A stretch of 64,000 bases of DNA from Natronincola ferrireducens (GCF_900100845.1 NZ_FNFP01000001.1:1054001-1118000); one strand, 5' to 3'. Numbered from the stretch's first letter, positions 35,020 through 44,132 are shown. Notes: a model not told the origin generated them from the letters alone. Translations and numbers: made by a program.

Positions 35020-36747
35020 ATGGATAAAAAAGAGGTTAGCAAAATACTAGAGGATATTGGCATACTATTAGAAATCCAAGGGGAAAATCCCTTTAAAACT
35101 AGGGCTTATTTTAATGGTGCTAGGGTGATAGAACTTCTAAATGAAGATTTAAACGCCTTAGTAGAGGAAAATAGACTTCATGAAGTAAAGGGAATAGGAA
35201 AGGCCCTCCAAGAAAAGATTACTGAGCTTGTAAGCACTGGAAGGCTACAGTACTATGAGGAACTTAAAGCTACTATCCCTGAAGGAATTTTTGATATATT
35301 AAAAATTCCAGGCTTAGGACCTAAAAAGGTGAAGGTGTTGTATGATGTATTACATATTACCACCATAGGTGAATTAGAGTATGCTTGCTTGGAAAATAGA
35401 TTAATTGATTTGAAGGGTTTCGGAGAAAAAACCCAAAATAAAATATTAGAGGGCATAGAACATCTTAAAAAGTATAGGGGACAGCACTTACTATCTACAG
35501 GAATGATTTTTGGTAGAGCTATTGTTGAAAAATTAAAGGAGCAAAAGGACATCCTTCGGGTGAGCTTAGCTGGTAGTATAAGAAGGCAAAAGGAGATCAT
35601 TAAAGATATAGATATTATCGCCAGCTGCCTAGAGGAAAATCGAGAAGCTATCATGGAATACTTCACCTCTCTAGATGAGGTGGAAAAAATAATAGCAAAG
35701 GGTAATACAAAATCAAGTGTTTTGCTATGGTCTGGTATTAATGTAGACTTAAGACTGGTCAATGATGAAGAATATCCCTTTTTACTGCATCATTTTACAG
35801 GCAGTAAAGAGCATAATACTGCCATTCGTCATAGGGCAAAGACCTTGGGTCTTAAAATTAATGAATACGGTATTTTTAAAGGAACAGAAAGGATTGGGGT
35901 AACCAATGAAGAAGAATTTTTTTCTGTATTAAATCTACAGTATATTCCTCCTGAGCTACGGGAAAATCATGGAGAAATAGAGGCTGCTGAGGAGGGAAAA
36001 ATTCCTGAGTTGATTCAGTTAAATGATATAAAGGGAGTTCTACATGTCCACAGTAACTATAGTGATGGTGTTAACACGATAGAAGAGCTGGTAAAGACAG
36101 CTATAGGCAAGGGGTTTCAATATATAGGCATTTCTGATCACAGTAAAAGTGCCTTTTACGCCAATGGTTTGAAGGAAAAGACAGTGAAAAAACAACATGA
36201 AGAAATAGATGAATTAAGAATAAAATATCCTGCAATAAAAATACTTAAGGGCATAGAGTCTGATATCCTTGTAGATGGTTCATTAGATTATGATGAAGAG
36301 ATATTATCCACCTTCGATTATGTTATTGGCTCTGTCCATTCTAATTTTAACCTAGACAAGGAAACTATGACAAATCGTTTAAAAAGGGCGATAGAAAATA
36401 AATATTTAACCATATTAGGCCATCCTACTGGAAGACTGTTATTATCTAGAAAAGCCTATAATTTAGATTTAGAGGAAATTATTAAACATTGTAGTAAGTA
36501 TGATGTGGCTATCGAAATCAATAGTAATCCCCATAGACTAGATTTAGATTGGAGAATGTGCAAGTATGCTAAGGAGAAGGGTGTAAAGCTAGTCATAGAA
36601 CCAGATGCCCATAGAATCACTGGCATAGATGACATTGCCTATGGCATAGGAATAGGTAGAAAGGGAGGGCTACAACCCCAAGATGTTTTAAATGCCGGAG
36701 AATTTGAGAGTGTTTATCATTTATTAAAAAACAAGACAAAGGGCTGA
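35020..36747 (+). CDS. polX: DNA polymerase/3'-5' exonuclease PolX
   Basis: Family-X polymerase for gap-filling repair, fused to a PHP exonuclease. Of 575 residues, the N-terminal 8-kDa and helix-hairpin-helix part (GIGKALQEKI; IPGLGPKKVKVLY) leads to the polymerase core with AGSIRRQKEIIKDIDII and GINVDLRLV, which supply the catalytic aspartates. The PHP domain starts around residue 330 (LHVHSNYSDGVNTIEEL, GISDHSKS). ATG 35020 has an AGGAG site; the frame is open back to an ATG at 34981, which lacks one. Strong terminator follows. Confidence 0.93.
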   Translation: MDKKEVSKILEDIGILLEIQGENPFKTRAYFNGARVIELLNEDLNALVEENRLHEVKGIGKALQEKITELVSTGRLQYYEELKATIPEGIFDILKIPGLGPKKVKVLYDVLHITTIGELEYACLENRLIDLKGFGEKTQNKILEGIEHLKKYRGQHLLSTGMIFGRAIVEKLKEQKDILRVSLAGSIRRQKEIIKDIDIIASCLEENREAIMEYFTSLDEVEKIIAKGNTKSSVLLWSGINVDLRLVNDEEYPFLLHHFTGSKEHNTAIRHRAKTLGLKINEYGIFKGTERIGVTNEEEFFSVLNLQYIPPELRENHGEIEAAEEGKIPELIQLNDIKGVLHVHSNYSDGVNTIEELVKTAIGKGFQYIGISDHSKSAFYANGLKEKTVKKQHEEIDELRIKYPAIKILKGIESDILVDGSLDYDEEILSTFDYVIGSVHSNFNLDKETMTNRLKRAIENKYLTILGHPTGRLLLSRKAYNLDLEEIIKHCSKYDVAIEINSNPHRLDLDWRMCKYAKEKGVKLVIEPDAHRITGIDDIAYGIGIGRKGGLQPQDVLNAGEFESVYHLLKNKTKG

Positions 36748-36789
36748 TCTGTTAGGTTGCATAGTACCTTCATAGATATTTAACAGTAT

Positions 36790-36832
36790 AAAGCTATGGA
36801 TATTTCTTTTGTAATACATCCATAGCTTTATT
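36790..36832. terminator. Bidirectional terminator between polX and spoVB
   Basis: AAAGCTATGGAT pairs perfectly with ATCCATAGCTTT across a 16-base loop, between two convergent genes. Confidence 0.8.
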
Positions 36833-36844
36833 AATTGTAGAAAT

Positions 36845-38386
36845 CTATTTAATATTTTCTATCAGATTCTTTAAATTAAAGGTTTTTGTAATAAGCAGTA
36901 GAAAAACATATACCCCCCCTCCTACAAGAGAAGAAATTATTGTACTCAAACCATTGCTACTAGAAATATTGAAAAAGATTCTATAAGTATATATCATTGT
37001 AATGATCATTAATAACGAAGCAAACAAGGGTTTTAAGAGGGCTTGGGTTAGAGGTACCGTAATTTTGATATATCTCATTAAAGTAATAAGGTTTAAAGCA
37101 AAGATAATAAAGGTAGATAATATAAAACCAATAAAAAAGCCATAGATACCGTATTTAGGGTTAGGTATTAAAAAATAGGTACAATACAGCTGTACAATCA
37201 TTCCTAAAAGATAATTTACTGTAGTAATAATCTGTTTTCCCATACCATGGAGTATTCCCGATAATATGTGTTGCATACAGAGAAAAATGGTGCCATAGCT
37301 GATGAGAGCAAGGTACTTCCCCACGTCCTCCTGATCATAGATTAGTTCAGCCAAATGATTACCAAAAACAACATAGACAATGGTGGTGGGGATAGCCATC
37401 AATAAAGTTATTCTAAGAGCTAAATTTGATTTATACTCTATATCCTGCCAATTGTTAACTGCCAATTGCTCTGAAATATTAGGTATAATGTTAATAACTA
37501 AAGCAGTGGTGACGGTAAAGGGTAAGTATAGAAGGGGCATTGCCATACCAGAGATTTTTCCAAAGGTTTCAATTGCAGCAATGGAAGAATATCCTGCTAC
37601 CTGTAGTCTTTGGGGAATCAAAATGGCATTTACCGTTTGCATTATTACAGAAATCAGACGGCTTAAAGTAATAGGTACAGAAATAAACAAAACATGATTT
37701 AGAATTTCTAATGTGGAGTTACTATGAACATTTAAATAATGGGTTTTCTCCATGATTTTTTTAAAATTAAATCTAAGAACTAGGTAGAGCAAACTGAAAA
37801 CTTCTCCAATAGAAATTCCTATAATAGCAATAGTAGCAGCTGCTATAGGATTGGAAGGCGCCTTATAATATAAATAGGACAAAACAAATACAATCCTGAA
37901 AATCTGCTCCAATACTTGGGAAGTAGCAGCAGGAGCCATCTCTTTTAGGCCATAGAAAAATCCTCTTAAAATACTAGAGAAGCTTATGATGCTAATAGCG
38001 GGAATTGTCCACAGAACAGGATAATATAGATTAGGATTTTTCAGTAAATTATTGACAATAAAATTAATTCTTAAAGAGACAGCAACTGAAAGACCGAGAG
38101 AAATCGATCCCCCTAAGACTAAAGAAAGCAACAATACCTTGTAGATACCCTCTCGATTATGAACAGATTTTTCCTTAGCAACTAATTTGGATACGGCGAT
38201 AGGAATACCTGCTGTTGGTATAGTAATAACTACCATTAAAAAAGGAAAAACCATCTGATATAGGCCAATAGCTGCAGCTCCAATTGTTCGTGAGAGAAGT
38301 ATTCTATATATAAAGCCTAAGGATCGAACAACAACATTGACCAATGCTAGTAAAATTGTGCCAAAAATAAAAGAGGACTTTTTCAA
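36845..38386 (-). CDS. spoVB: SpoVB-type polysaccharide/lipid flippase (MATE-like)
   Basis: A multidrug/oligosaccharide exporter-fold membrane protein with about 14 helices and 513 residues. SpoVB/YtgP proteins move lipid-linked peptidoglycan precursors, SpoVB during spore-cortex assembly. Features: VVVRSLGFIYRILLSRTIGAAAIGLYQM at the N-terminus, then AGIPIAVSKLVAKE. The minus-strand frame opens with a GTG at 38395, but AGAGGTGG fits a TTG at 38386, which I use. SpoVB and the paralogue YtgP cannot be separated with certainty. Divergent from the GGDEF-RHH gene; about 200 bases lie between. Confidence 0.85.
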   Translation of the reverse strand: MKKSSFIFGTILLALVNVVVRSLGFIYRILLSRTIGAAAIGLYQMVFPFLMVVITIPTAGIPIAVSKLVAKEKSVHNREGIYKVLLLSLVLGGSISLGLSVAVSLRINFIVNNLLKNPNLYYPVLWTIPAISIISFSSILRGFFYGLKEMAPAATSQVLEQIFRIVFVLSYLYYKAPSNPIAAATIAIIGISIGEVFSLLYLVLRFNFKKIMEKTHYLNVHSNSTLEILNHVLFISVPITLSRLISVIMQTVNAILIPQRLQVAGYSSIAAIETFGKISGMAMPLLYLPFTVTTALVINIIPNISEQLAVNNWQDIEYKSNLALRITLLMAIPTTIVYVVFGNHLAELIYDQEDVGKYLALISYGTIFLCMQHILSGILHGMGKQIITTVNYLLGMIVQLYCTYFLIPNPKYGIYGFFIGFILSTFIIFALNLITLMRYIKITVPLTQALLKPLFASLLMIITMIYTYRIFFNISSSNGLSTIISSLVGGGVYVFLLLITKTFNLKNLIENIK

Positions 38387-38533
38387 ATAAACCACCTCTG
38401 TGATGAGTATTGATACTCAATAAATATTCTTATGCAGCATCTATTATTACAATAATTCAAGAGGATGTTTATAAGAGGCAACAAAAAAGATTAAATAGTC
38501 TACCACAAGATGTGAATAATACACTAGTATGGG

Positions 38534-38553
38534 TATATATATGTATATATAAT
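38534..38553 (+). promoter_or_regulatory. AT palindrome over the -10 of the GGDEF-RHH gene
   Basis: TATATATATGTATATATAAT is nearly palindromic and contains a TATAAT -10 at 38548-38553, about 30 bases before the TTG start. Ribbon-helix-helix proteins often bind short inverted repeats over their own promoters, so this is a candidate operator. Confidence 0.35.
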
Positions 38554-38584
38554 GATAGATAGTAAAAATTTGGGGGTGTAAAAT

Positions 38585-39211
38585 TTGATTGAAAAAATAG
38601 ATGGGATTATGACAAAGGAAGAATTTCATGAAGTTGTAGAGAAAAAAATAAAAACCTCGTCAGAGACCTTTACCCTTGCAATGATAGATATTGATAACTT
38701 TGAAACGGTGAATAGCTATTATGGAGAAGTGATCGGGGACAAGGTAATACAGAAGATAGCTTCTGTACTAAAGCAAAATCTAAGAACCACAGATCTGCTG
38801 GGAAGATACAATAAAGATGAATTCCATGTATTATTTGGCAATACCAATGCAGAAACAGGCTTTATTATGATAGAGGAGATTAGACGATATTTCGATGAAA
38901 ACACCTTTCAATTAGGGGAAAAAAATTATGATATTTCGATTAAATTCAGTGGGGGTGCAGCAAATTTTCCTAGAGATGCGAAAAATGCTGTGGAACTTTT
39001 TAGAGCTGCTGGCAGCGCCCTATTTAGGGCGAAAAGAGAAGGGAGGAATAGGGTTTGCTTAGCTGAAAGTGAAAATATGATTCTTAAGTCCAATTATTAT
39101 ACAAAAACTCAACTAGAGAGATTATCAGAGCTATCAAAAAAAACAGATAAAACAGAGGCTTTTTTATTAAGGGAAGCTCTAGATGATTTGTTTGAAAAAC
39201 ATAGTAAATAA
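38585..39211 (+). CDS. Degenerate GGDEF protein fused to a ribbon-helix-helix-like domain
   Basis: A 208-residue two-domain protein. Residues 1-160 form a GGDEF fold in which the catalytic motif is NKDEF (76-80), so cyclase activity is unlikely. The inhibitory-site motif RTTD (67-70) is intact at the canonical five-residue spacing, so it may bind cyclic di-GMP. Residues about 163-207 look like a ribbon-helix-helix DNA-binding domain: a short strand (ILKSNYYTK), helix 1 (TQLERLSELSKKTD) and helix 2 (TEAFLLREALDDLFEK). Together this suggests a c-di-GMP-responsive transcription factor. Starts at TTG behind GGGGGTG. A zinc-ribbon gene follows. Confidence 0.75.
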   Translation: MIEKIDGIMTKEEFHEVVEKKIKTSSETFTLAMIDIDNFETVNSYYGEVIGDKVIQKIASVLKQNLRTTDLLGRYNKDEFHVLFGNTNAETGFIMIEEIRRYFDENTFQLGEKNYDISIKFSGGAANFPRDAKNAVELFRAAGSALFRAKREGRNRVCLAESENMILKSNYYTKTQLERLSELSKKTDKTEAFLLREALDDLFEKHSK

Positions 39212-39297
39212 TACAACAAAAATTAGCAAGGAGGGCATGGATTCCATCCTACTGGCAAATAATAAAGCTATATCAACTATAATAGAGGAGGTAAAAA

Positions 39298-39540
39298 ATG
39301 GAGTTGGTTTGTCCTATTTGTAATAGTTTAGCCAGTTATATTGTAAAATGTCCTTTTTGTACCAGTAAGATGGAATCCCAGGGGGCAATACAGGATTATT
39401 TTGATGATTACAGTCCTTATCTAGACAAGGAAATTACAGAAAAGTTGGATGGTGTCGCTTCAGAACAATGTCTTCATATCTTTTTTTGTCCACAATGCCA
39501 AAAAGATAAAAGAATAGGGATAGATAAAATTCTAATGTAA
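39298..39540 (+). CDS. Small protein with three CxxC motifs
   Basis: An 80-residue cysteine-rich protein with CPIC near the N-terminus, CPFC about 15 residues later and CPQC near the C-terminus; a single C also occurs in EQCLHIF. This is a zinc-ribbon layout, probably binding one or two zinc ions. The middle is acidic and helical. The AGGAGG site is seven bases upstream. It follows the GGDEF-RHH gene by 86 bases on the same strand; a shared transcript is possible. Confidence 0.7.
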   Translation: MELVCPICNSLASYIVKCPFCTSKMESQGAIQDYFDDYSPYLDKEITEKLDGVASEQCLHIFFCPQCQKDKRIGIDKILM

Positions 39541-39855
39541 ATGTGAAAAGGAAGATTATAGGTAATAAAGAATAGATTGAAATTGTCTTGATGAAATACT
39601 ATAATGAATTATAACTATAAAAATTTTAATTTGGAACATTATTAAAGTCGTTGTTAACCATCCTGCTAACGCTGTATAAACTATAGGCCAAGTATTATAT
39701 GGAATAATTTGGTCTACAATTCAGAGGGATTAAAATTCCTCTAGATCAACAAATTAAGTGATATTTAATTATATTAGATTTAAAGTTTGTTAGATATAAA
39801 CTATTATAGTAGTATATATAGTTTAATAGTGTGGGTTAAAAAAGGGGGGAGTGCA
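39541..39855. other. AT-rich intergenic region
   Basis: About 315 bases upstream of the TIM-barrel gene, presumably containing its promoter. I see no gene, RNA or stable hairpin. The coding frame of the next gene is open through part of this region but lacks a ribosome binding site until 39856. Confidence 0.45.
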
Positions 39856-40545
39856 ATGGAATCAAACGATAAAATCATAAAAAAACTAAAGTATGTTCCA
39901 GAGATTAAAGGTGTTTTAAGAAGTAATTATATTGAATTGCCTAGTTGTATAGCAGAGGCCAGTGGCATAAAAATATTTGGAAAGAGGATTAAATCAATTT
40001 TATTTAGTACTGATGTTGCTATTATTAAAAACACCAATGCTGATGCTGTTATTGCTGTCTATCCTTTCACACCTCAGCTAGTAATTACACAAGCTCTTAT
40101 GCTAGCTTCAGATGTACCTGTGTTTTGTGGGGTAGGGGGTGGATTAACCACTGGAAAACGATCTATCAATATAGCCCTTCATGCAGAATTTCAAGGTGCT
40201 ATTGGGGTTGTTATGAATAAGCCAACACCTAACGAGCTTATTACAGAGTTAAAAAGTACTATTGATATTCCTGTGGTTATTACTGTTGTAACAGAGGATG
40301 AAGACATTGAAGGTAGACTTGCAGCAGGAGCAGACATTTTAAATGTTTCAGGGGCATCAAAAACCACAAATATCATTAAAAAAATCCGGGAAATAAGTAA
40401 GACTGTCCCTATTATAGCAACTGGTGGAAATAGCAGGGATTCAATACTAAGAACCATTGAAGCAGGAGCCAATGCTATTACCTATACACCACCATCAACA
40501 GGAGAGATATTTACCGAAGCCATGAAGAAATATAGAGGAGAATAG
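39856..40545 (+). CDS. TIM-barrel phosphate-binding-type protein, unknown function
   Basis: A 229-residue alpha/beta-barrel protein. The C-terminal VPIIATGGNSRDSILRTIEAGANAITY resembles the phosphate-binding strands 7 and 8 of ThiG, HisF and IGPS-like barrels. A glycine-rich CGVGGGLTTGKRS loop sits in the middle. No catalytic residue set that I recognise is complete, so substrate and reaction are open. ATG 39856 has an excellent AGGGGGGAG site; the frame is open upstream. A long terminator hairpin follows directly. Confidence 0.7.
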   Translation: MESNDKIIKKLKYVPEIKGVLRSNYIELPSCIAEASGIKIFGKRIKSILFSTDVAIIKNTNADAVIAVYPFTPQLVITQALMLASDVPVFCGVGGGLTTGKRSINIALHAEFQGAIGVVMNKPTPNELITELKSTIDIPVVITVVTEDEDIEGRLAAGADILNVSGASKTTNIIKKIREISKTVPIIATGGNSRDSILRTIEAGANAITYTPPSTGEIFTEAMKKYRGE

Positions 40546-40582
40546 AGAAACAGCTAAGGCTTGCCTTAGCTGTTTCTCTATA
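40546..40582 (+). terminator. Terminator after the TIM-barrel gene
   Basis: GAGAAACAGCTAAGG pairs with CCTTAGCTGTTTCTC across a 4-base loop. The stem begins at the base after the stop codon. Confidence 0.85.
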
Positions 40583-40592
40583 AAACAGATAC

Positions 40593-41408
40593 TTAATAGC
40601 TGTTTAAAATTCTATCAATGCTGTGGAAGTTAGGCTGTAGCTTTTGAAAGGTTGTCACGTATTTAAATCCTATGTTTTTTAGATGCTTTAAAGCATTTGG
40701 AAAATCAAAAGCCAGATGTTGAGGTTGATGGGAATCGGATCCTAGAGTGATAATTTCTCCCCCTAAATCATGGTATAACTTGACAATATCAATAGAAGGA
40801 TGATAATCTCCTAGTTTGTATCGAAGACCAGAGGTATTTAATTCAATACCCTTACCCTTTTCAATAACCTTTTTTAAAATATTAACTGTAAAATCCTTAT
40901 ATTCTTCTAAAGGAAGGGCCATATCAAATCCACCATAACGCTTTATTATATCTAAGTGACCCAACACACTGTAATCAGTATAATTATCTACAACATAGCT
41001 TAATTCTTGAAAATAGACGGCATAGGCTGTTTTTTGTTCTTTATTATCAAAGAAATTTCCAAAAAATAAATCTTTTTTTTCTACAGAATGAATGGAGCCA
41101 AGAATAAAATCAAAGGAATAAGCTTTGACATCTTCCTTATATCTATCTAATATATGGGGTTGTAGGCCAAATTCAACACCCTTATGAATCGTGATTTTAC
41201 CCTCATAAATCTTCTGCAATTCTTCAATAGAAGAAAAATACTCATAAAAGTCAAACTGAAAATCATTGTTGTTACCATCATAATCATAGTCAGTGTGATC
41301 TGTGAAACACAATTCCTTTACACCCTGTTTAATAGCAGCCTCTATAGCTTCCTTCATCTTCATGGATGAATCGGGAGAAAAATTACTGTGAACATGAAAA
41401 TCATACAT
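40593..41408 (-). CDS. PHP-domain histidinol-phosphatase-like phosphatase
   Basis: A 271-residue phosphoesterase of the PHP superfamily. Metal-binding motifs: MYDFHVHSNFSPD at the N-terminus, CFTDHTDYDYDG, HKGVEFGL, GSIHSVE, GHLDIIKRYG, LNTSG and GSDSHQPQH. The set and order fit the HisK/HisJ-type histidinol phosphatases, used for the penultimate step of histidine synthesis. No other his genes are nearby. ATG 41408 follows an AGGAGG site on the minus strand; the frame extends 24 codons upstream without one. Confidence 0.85.
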   Translation of the reverse strand: MYDFHVHSNFSPDSSMKMKEAIEAAIKQGVKELCFTDHTDYDYDGNNNDFQFDFYEYFSSIEELQKIYEGKITIHKGVEFGLQPHILDRYKEDVKAYSFDFILGSIHSVEKKDLFFGNFFDNKEQKTAYAVYFQELSYVVDNYTDYSVLGHLDIIKRYGGFDMALPLEEYKDFTVNILKKVIEKGKGIELNTSGLRYKLGDYHPSIDIVKLYHDLGGEIITLGSDSHQPQHLAFDFPNALKHLKNIGFKYVTTFQKLQPNFHSIDRILNSY

Positions 41409-42006
41409 AAAATTGCCTCCTAAACCAATATTTACGTCTTTATCATCCTCTATTTTATCCTTAGGCAGTGATGAAGTCAAAAGATATTTATAGCTTTTCT
41501 CTTCATATCCTCTGTACCTCCGCTACCTTCCCTTTTTAAAATATCAGCAAATTGACTATGGAATTTTTAGGTCTGTTTTAAATAAGGAAATTCATCATAA
41601 ACAGATATTCCATTGAGATTTGTCATAGCTATTTCATCCTTTCCTATAATCATGCTATATTGTATCAATTACCACCTATAGTTTGGCGAAATTTCAGTAT
41701 TATTATAAGGAATAGACTGTAAACTTAGGAGAAAAAAATCACTAAAAAAGAAAGAATTTGCAAGATTAAAACAGAAACAATCAAAAATGACTTTTAAATA
41801 AAATATATTGCATATAATAACAATACATATAAAAAATTTAAAAGGGGAAAAATTTATAAAAAAATGATGAATATACTGATTTTATCGGAATACAATAAGA
41901 AAAAGCTAGTAATTATAAAATTATAACAAATAAAAAAAGAAATAAAAACTGAAACACTAGACAATAATTTTTAACAAAAAGAAATTTAAAAAAATTAGAA
42001 ATTCAA
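41409..42006. other. Long AT-rich intergenic region
   Basis: About 600 bases between the divergent PHP gene and the Cys-rich peptide gene. It is extremely A-rich from about 41700 to 42000. I found no gene with a credible ribosome binding site. Confidence 0.5.
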
Positions 42007-42035
42007 TTGACAGAAAAAAGATGCAATGCTATAAT
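42007..42035 (+). promoter_or_regulatory. Perfect consensus sigma-A promoter
   Basis: TTGACA (42007-42012), exactly 17 bases, TATAAT (42030-42035). It is the best promoter in the window and lies 38 bases before the Cys-rich peptide start, suggesting strong constitutive expression. Confidence 0.88.
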
Positions 42036-42073
42036 GAAATAACAAAACAAAACACGGAAGGGAGAAGGATAAT

Positions 42074-42214
42074 GTGAAAAAAAATAATGTGTGTAAAGAA
42101 ACAACAAAGGAATATAATAAATGTGGGATATATACTTGCATCCACTGTGTTTTGGGGAATTGTATGCTAGAACAGTGCGAAATCTTCGAGGAACGACTTG
42201 TGCAAGAACACTAA
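42074..42214 (+). CDS. 46-residue cysteine-rich peptide
   Basis: A short frame starting at GTG behind GGGAGAAGG. It encodes 46 residues with six cysteines (C7, C17, C22, C25, C30, C35), five of them in a 19-residue core of the form C-x4-C-x2-C-x4-C-x4-C. There is no signal peptide or long hydrophobic stretch. A metal- or FeS-binding peptide or the precursor of a modified peptide are both possible. The six cysteines in about 45 residues recall SCIFF peptides, but the sequence is different and no radical-SAM maturase is adjacent. Strong consensus promoter upstream; a terminator follows at 42258. Confidence 0.65.
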   Translation: MKKNNVCKETTKEYNKCGIYTCIHCVLGNCMLEQCEIFEERLVQEH

Positions 42215-42257
42215 AATAAATTTCATATATAAATTACCGTTACTTGGAATTAAATAT

Positions 42258-42286
42258 AAGGTGAAGTATTTTTTACTTCACCTTTC
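42258..42286. terminator. Bidirectional terminator between Cys-rich peptide and ABC transporter
   Basis: AAGGTGAAGTA / TACTTCACCTT stem with a T-rich loop and T-rich or A-rich flanks, between convergent genes. Confidence 0.85.
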
Positions 42287-42317
42287 ATTATGTTTAAAAT
42301 TCATAATTTTAAAATCA

Positions 42318-44114
42318 TTACAAAGACTCCTTGATTTTTTGATGTTGAAGCTGATACAAATGATAATAAAGACCTTTTTTCTGTAAGAGTTGCTGATGAT
42401 TACCATGCTCATAAATTCGTCCCTTATGTAGTACGATAATTTTATTACAGCTTTGAACAGTAGATAGTCTATGGGCAATGGCAATAGTAGTTTTATTCTT
42501 AATTATCTTTTCGATTGTAGCTTGGATAAGTTTTTCTGTTTCTGTATCGATGTTGGAGGTAGCTTCATCTAATATTAAAACCTTTGGATCATACATAAGG
42601 GCCCTAGCAAAGGATAACAGCTGACGTTGTCCAGTAGAAAGATTGTTGCCCTTTTCTACAATAGGTTCATTATACTTATTGGGAAGCTTTTCAATAAATC
42701 TATGGGCGTTAACATATTCTGCCGCTGATTTAATGGCTTCATCAGAAAAGTTATTGTTGTTCAATACAATATTTTCTTTAATTGTGCCAGCAAACAAGAA
42801 TACATCCTGCATGAGAATGCCAATATTTTTCCGTAGATCCTTCAAGGGAATCAATTGAATATTGACACCATCCATTAATATTTCTCCTTTTTGGACATCA
42901 TAAAATCTACCCATAAGATGAATAATTGATGATTTCCCCGCTCCTGTCGGACCCACAAAGGCAATAGATTCACCAGGGTTAATTTTAAAACTAATATCCT
43001 TTAAAACCCAATCCTCCTCTTTATAGGCAAACCAAACATTTTTAAATTCAATTTCTCCTTTAAAGCAATGATTTTCCATAGGATTTTCAGCATTTTGAAT
43101 GCTAGGCTCCTCATCTAATAAAGCAAAAATTCTTTCGGAGGAGGCCATAGCAGATTGAAGAACATTATATTTTTCTGTCAAATCCTGAATAGGCTGAAAA
43201 AATTGTTTAATATAGTTAATAAAAGCAAAAAGGATACCGAACTCTATTTTACCCTGTAGAACCTTTCCCCCTCCATACCAAAGTATAACAGCGATGCCTA
43301 AGGAGCGAATAATTTCCATGGTAGGTCTAAAAACAGCATAAATAAGATTTTGTTTTTTATGGGCATACAAAAGCTCTTGATTATTTCTATCAAATTCTTC
43401 AAATTGTTGACTTTCTCTATTGAAGATGTGAATAGTTTTCATACCATTAAAGTTAGCATTTAAAAGGGCGTTGATTGTACCTAATTTTGCCCTCACTTCT
43501 CTATAAATAGCCCTTACTCTTGAACGAAAAAAAGTTGCTGTAAGGAGAACGATAGGAATCAAGGCAAAACATAAAAGGGCCAGCTGTAGATGCATTTTCA
43601 CCATAATAATCATAATTCCCACCAATAGAAAAATATCTTTAAAGAGATTAACCAGAACACCTGTATACATTTCGTGGAGGGTTTCTGTATCGTTGGTAAC
43701 TCTTGTCACTAATCTCCCTACTGGATTGTGGTCGAAAAAACCAAGAGACATTTTTTGCAAATGCTCAAACAATTGTTGACGAATTTCAAAAACAATTTTG
43801 TTACTGGTATAATTTAATAGATATATTTGAAGAAAATTTAAAAAGAAGCCTAAGAGAATCAAAAGAAAATAGAAAAAACTGAGGTTGCGAAGACCACTTA
43901 TTGCTTCTCTACTATAAACCTCCATATAATCATCTATGGCCAGTTTAATGATATAGGGACGGGCTATATCGATACCAGCTATTAGGGTTAGTAAAAATAT
44001 GGATAGGAGGATAAATAGCCAATAGGGTTTGGCATATTTCAAAAGTCTAGCCATTAGCTTTTTATCGTAGGATTTACCTACATTTTCTTCGTTAAAGCGA
44101 TGAAAACCTCTCAT
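42318..44114 (-). CDS. ABC exporter half-transporter, catalytic ATP site
   Basis: A six-helix membrane domain fused to an ATPase domain, 598 residues. Walker A GPTGAGKS, Walker B VLILDEATS with the catalytic glutamate intact, and a signature motif changed to LSTGQ. It pairs with the preceding gene (18 bases away) to form a heterodimeric exporter of the BmrCD/YheHI kind. The normal Walker B here and the altered LSTGQ signature are what one expects of one partner of such a pair. Substrates of this group range from drugs to lipids and peptides; none can be assigned. Confidence 0.88.
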   Translation of the reverse strand: MRGFHRFNEENVGKSYDKKLMARLLKYAKPYWLFILLSIFLLTLIAGIDIARPYIIKLAIDDYMEVYSREAISGLRNLSFFYFLLILLGFFLNFLQIYLLNYTSNKIVFEIRQQLFEHLQKMSLGFFDHNPVGRLVTRVTNDTETLHEMYTGVLVNLFKDIFLLVGIMIIMVKMHLQLALLCFALIPIVLLTATFFRSRVRAIYREVRAKLGTINALLNANFNGMKTIHIFNRESQQFEEFDRNNQELLYAHKKQNLIYAVFRPTMEIIRSLGIAVILWYGGGKVLQGKIEFGILFAFINYIKQFFQPIQDLTEKYNVLQSAMASSERIFALLDEEPSIQNAENPMENHCFKGEIEFKNVWFAYKEEDWVLKDISFKINPGESIAFVGPTGAGKSSIIHLMGRFYDVQKGEILMDGVNIQLIPLKDLRKNIGILMQDVFLFAGTIKENIVLNNNNFSDEAIKSAAEYVNAHRFIEKLPNKYNEPIVEKGNNLSTGQRQLLSFARALMYDPKVLILDEATSNIDTETEKLIQATIEKIIKNKTTIAIAHRLSTVQSCNKIIVLHKGRIYEHGNHQQLLQKKGLYYHLYQLQHQKIKESL

Positions 44115-44132
44115 CTTAAAATCACCTGTCCT

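Noticed and set aside
42074-42214. SCIFF peptide assignment for the Cys-rich frame
   Set aside because: The count of six cysteines in about 45 residues fits, but the sequence differs from the SCIFF core and no radical-SAM maturase is adjacent.
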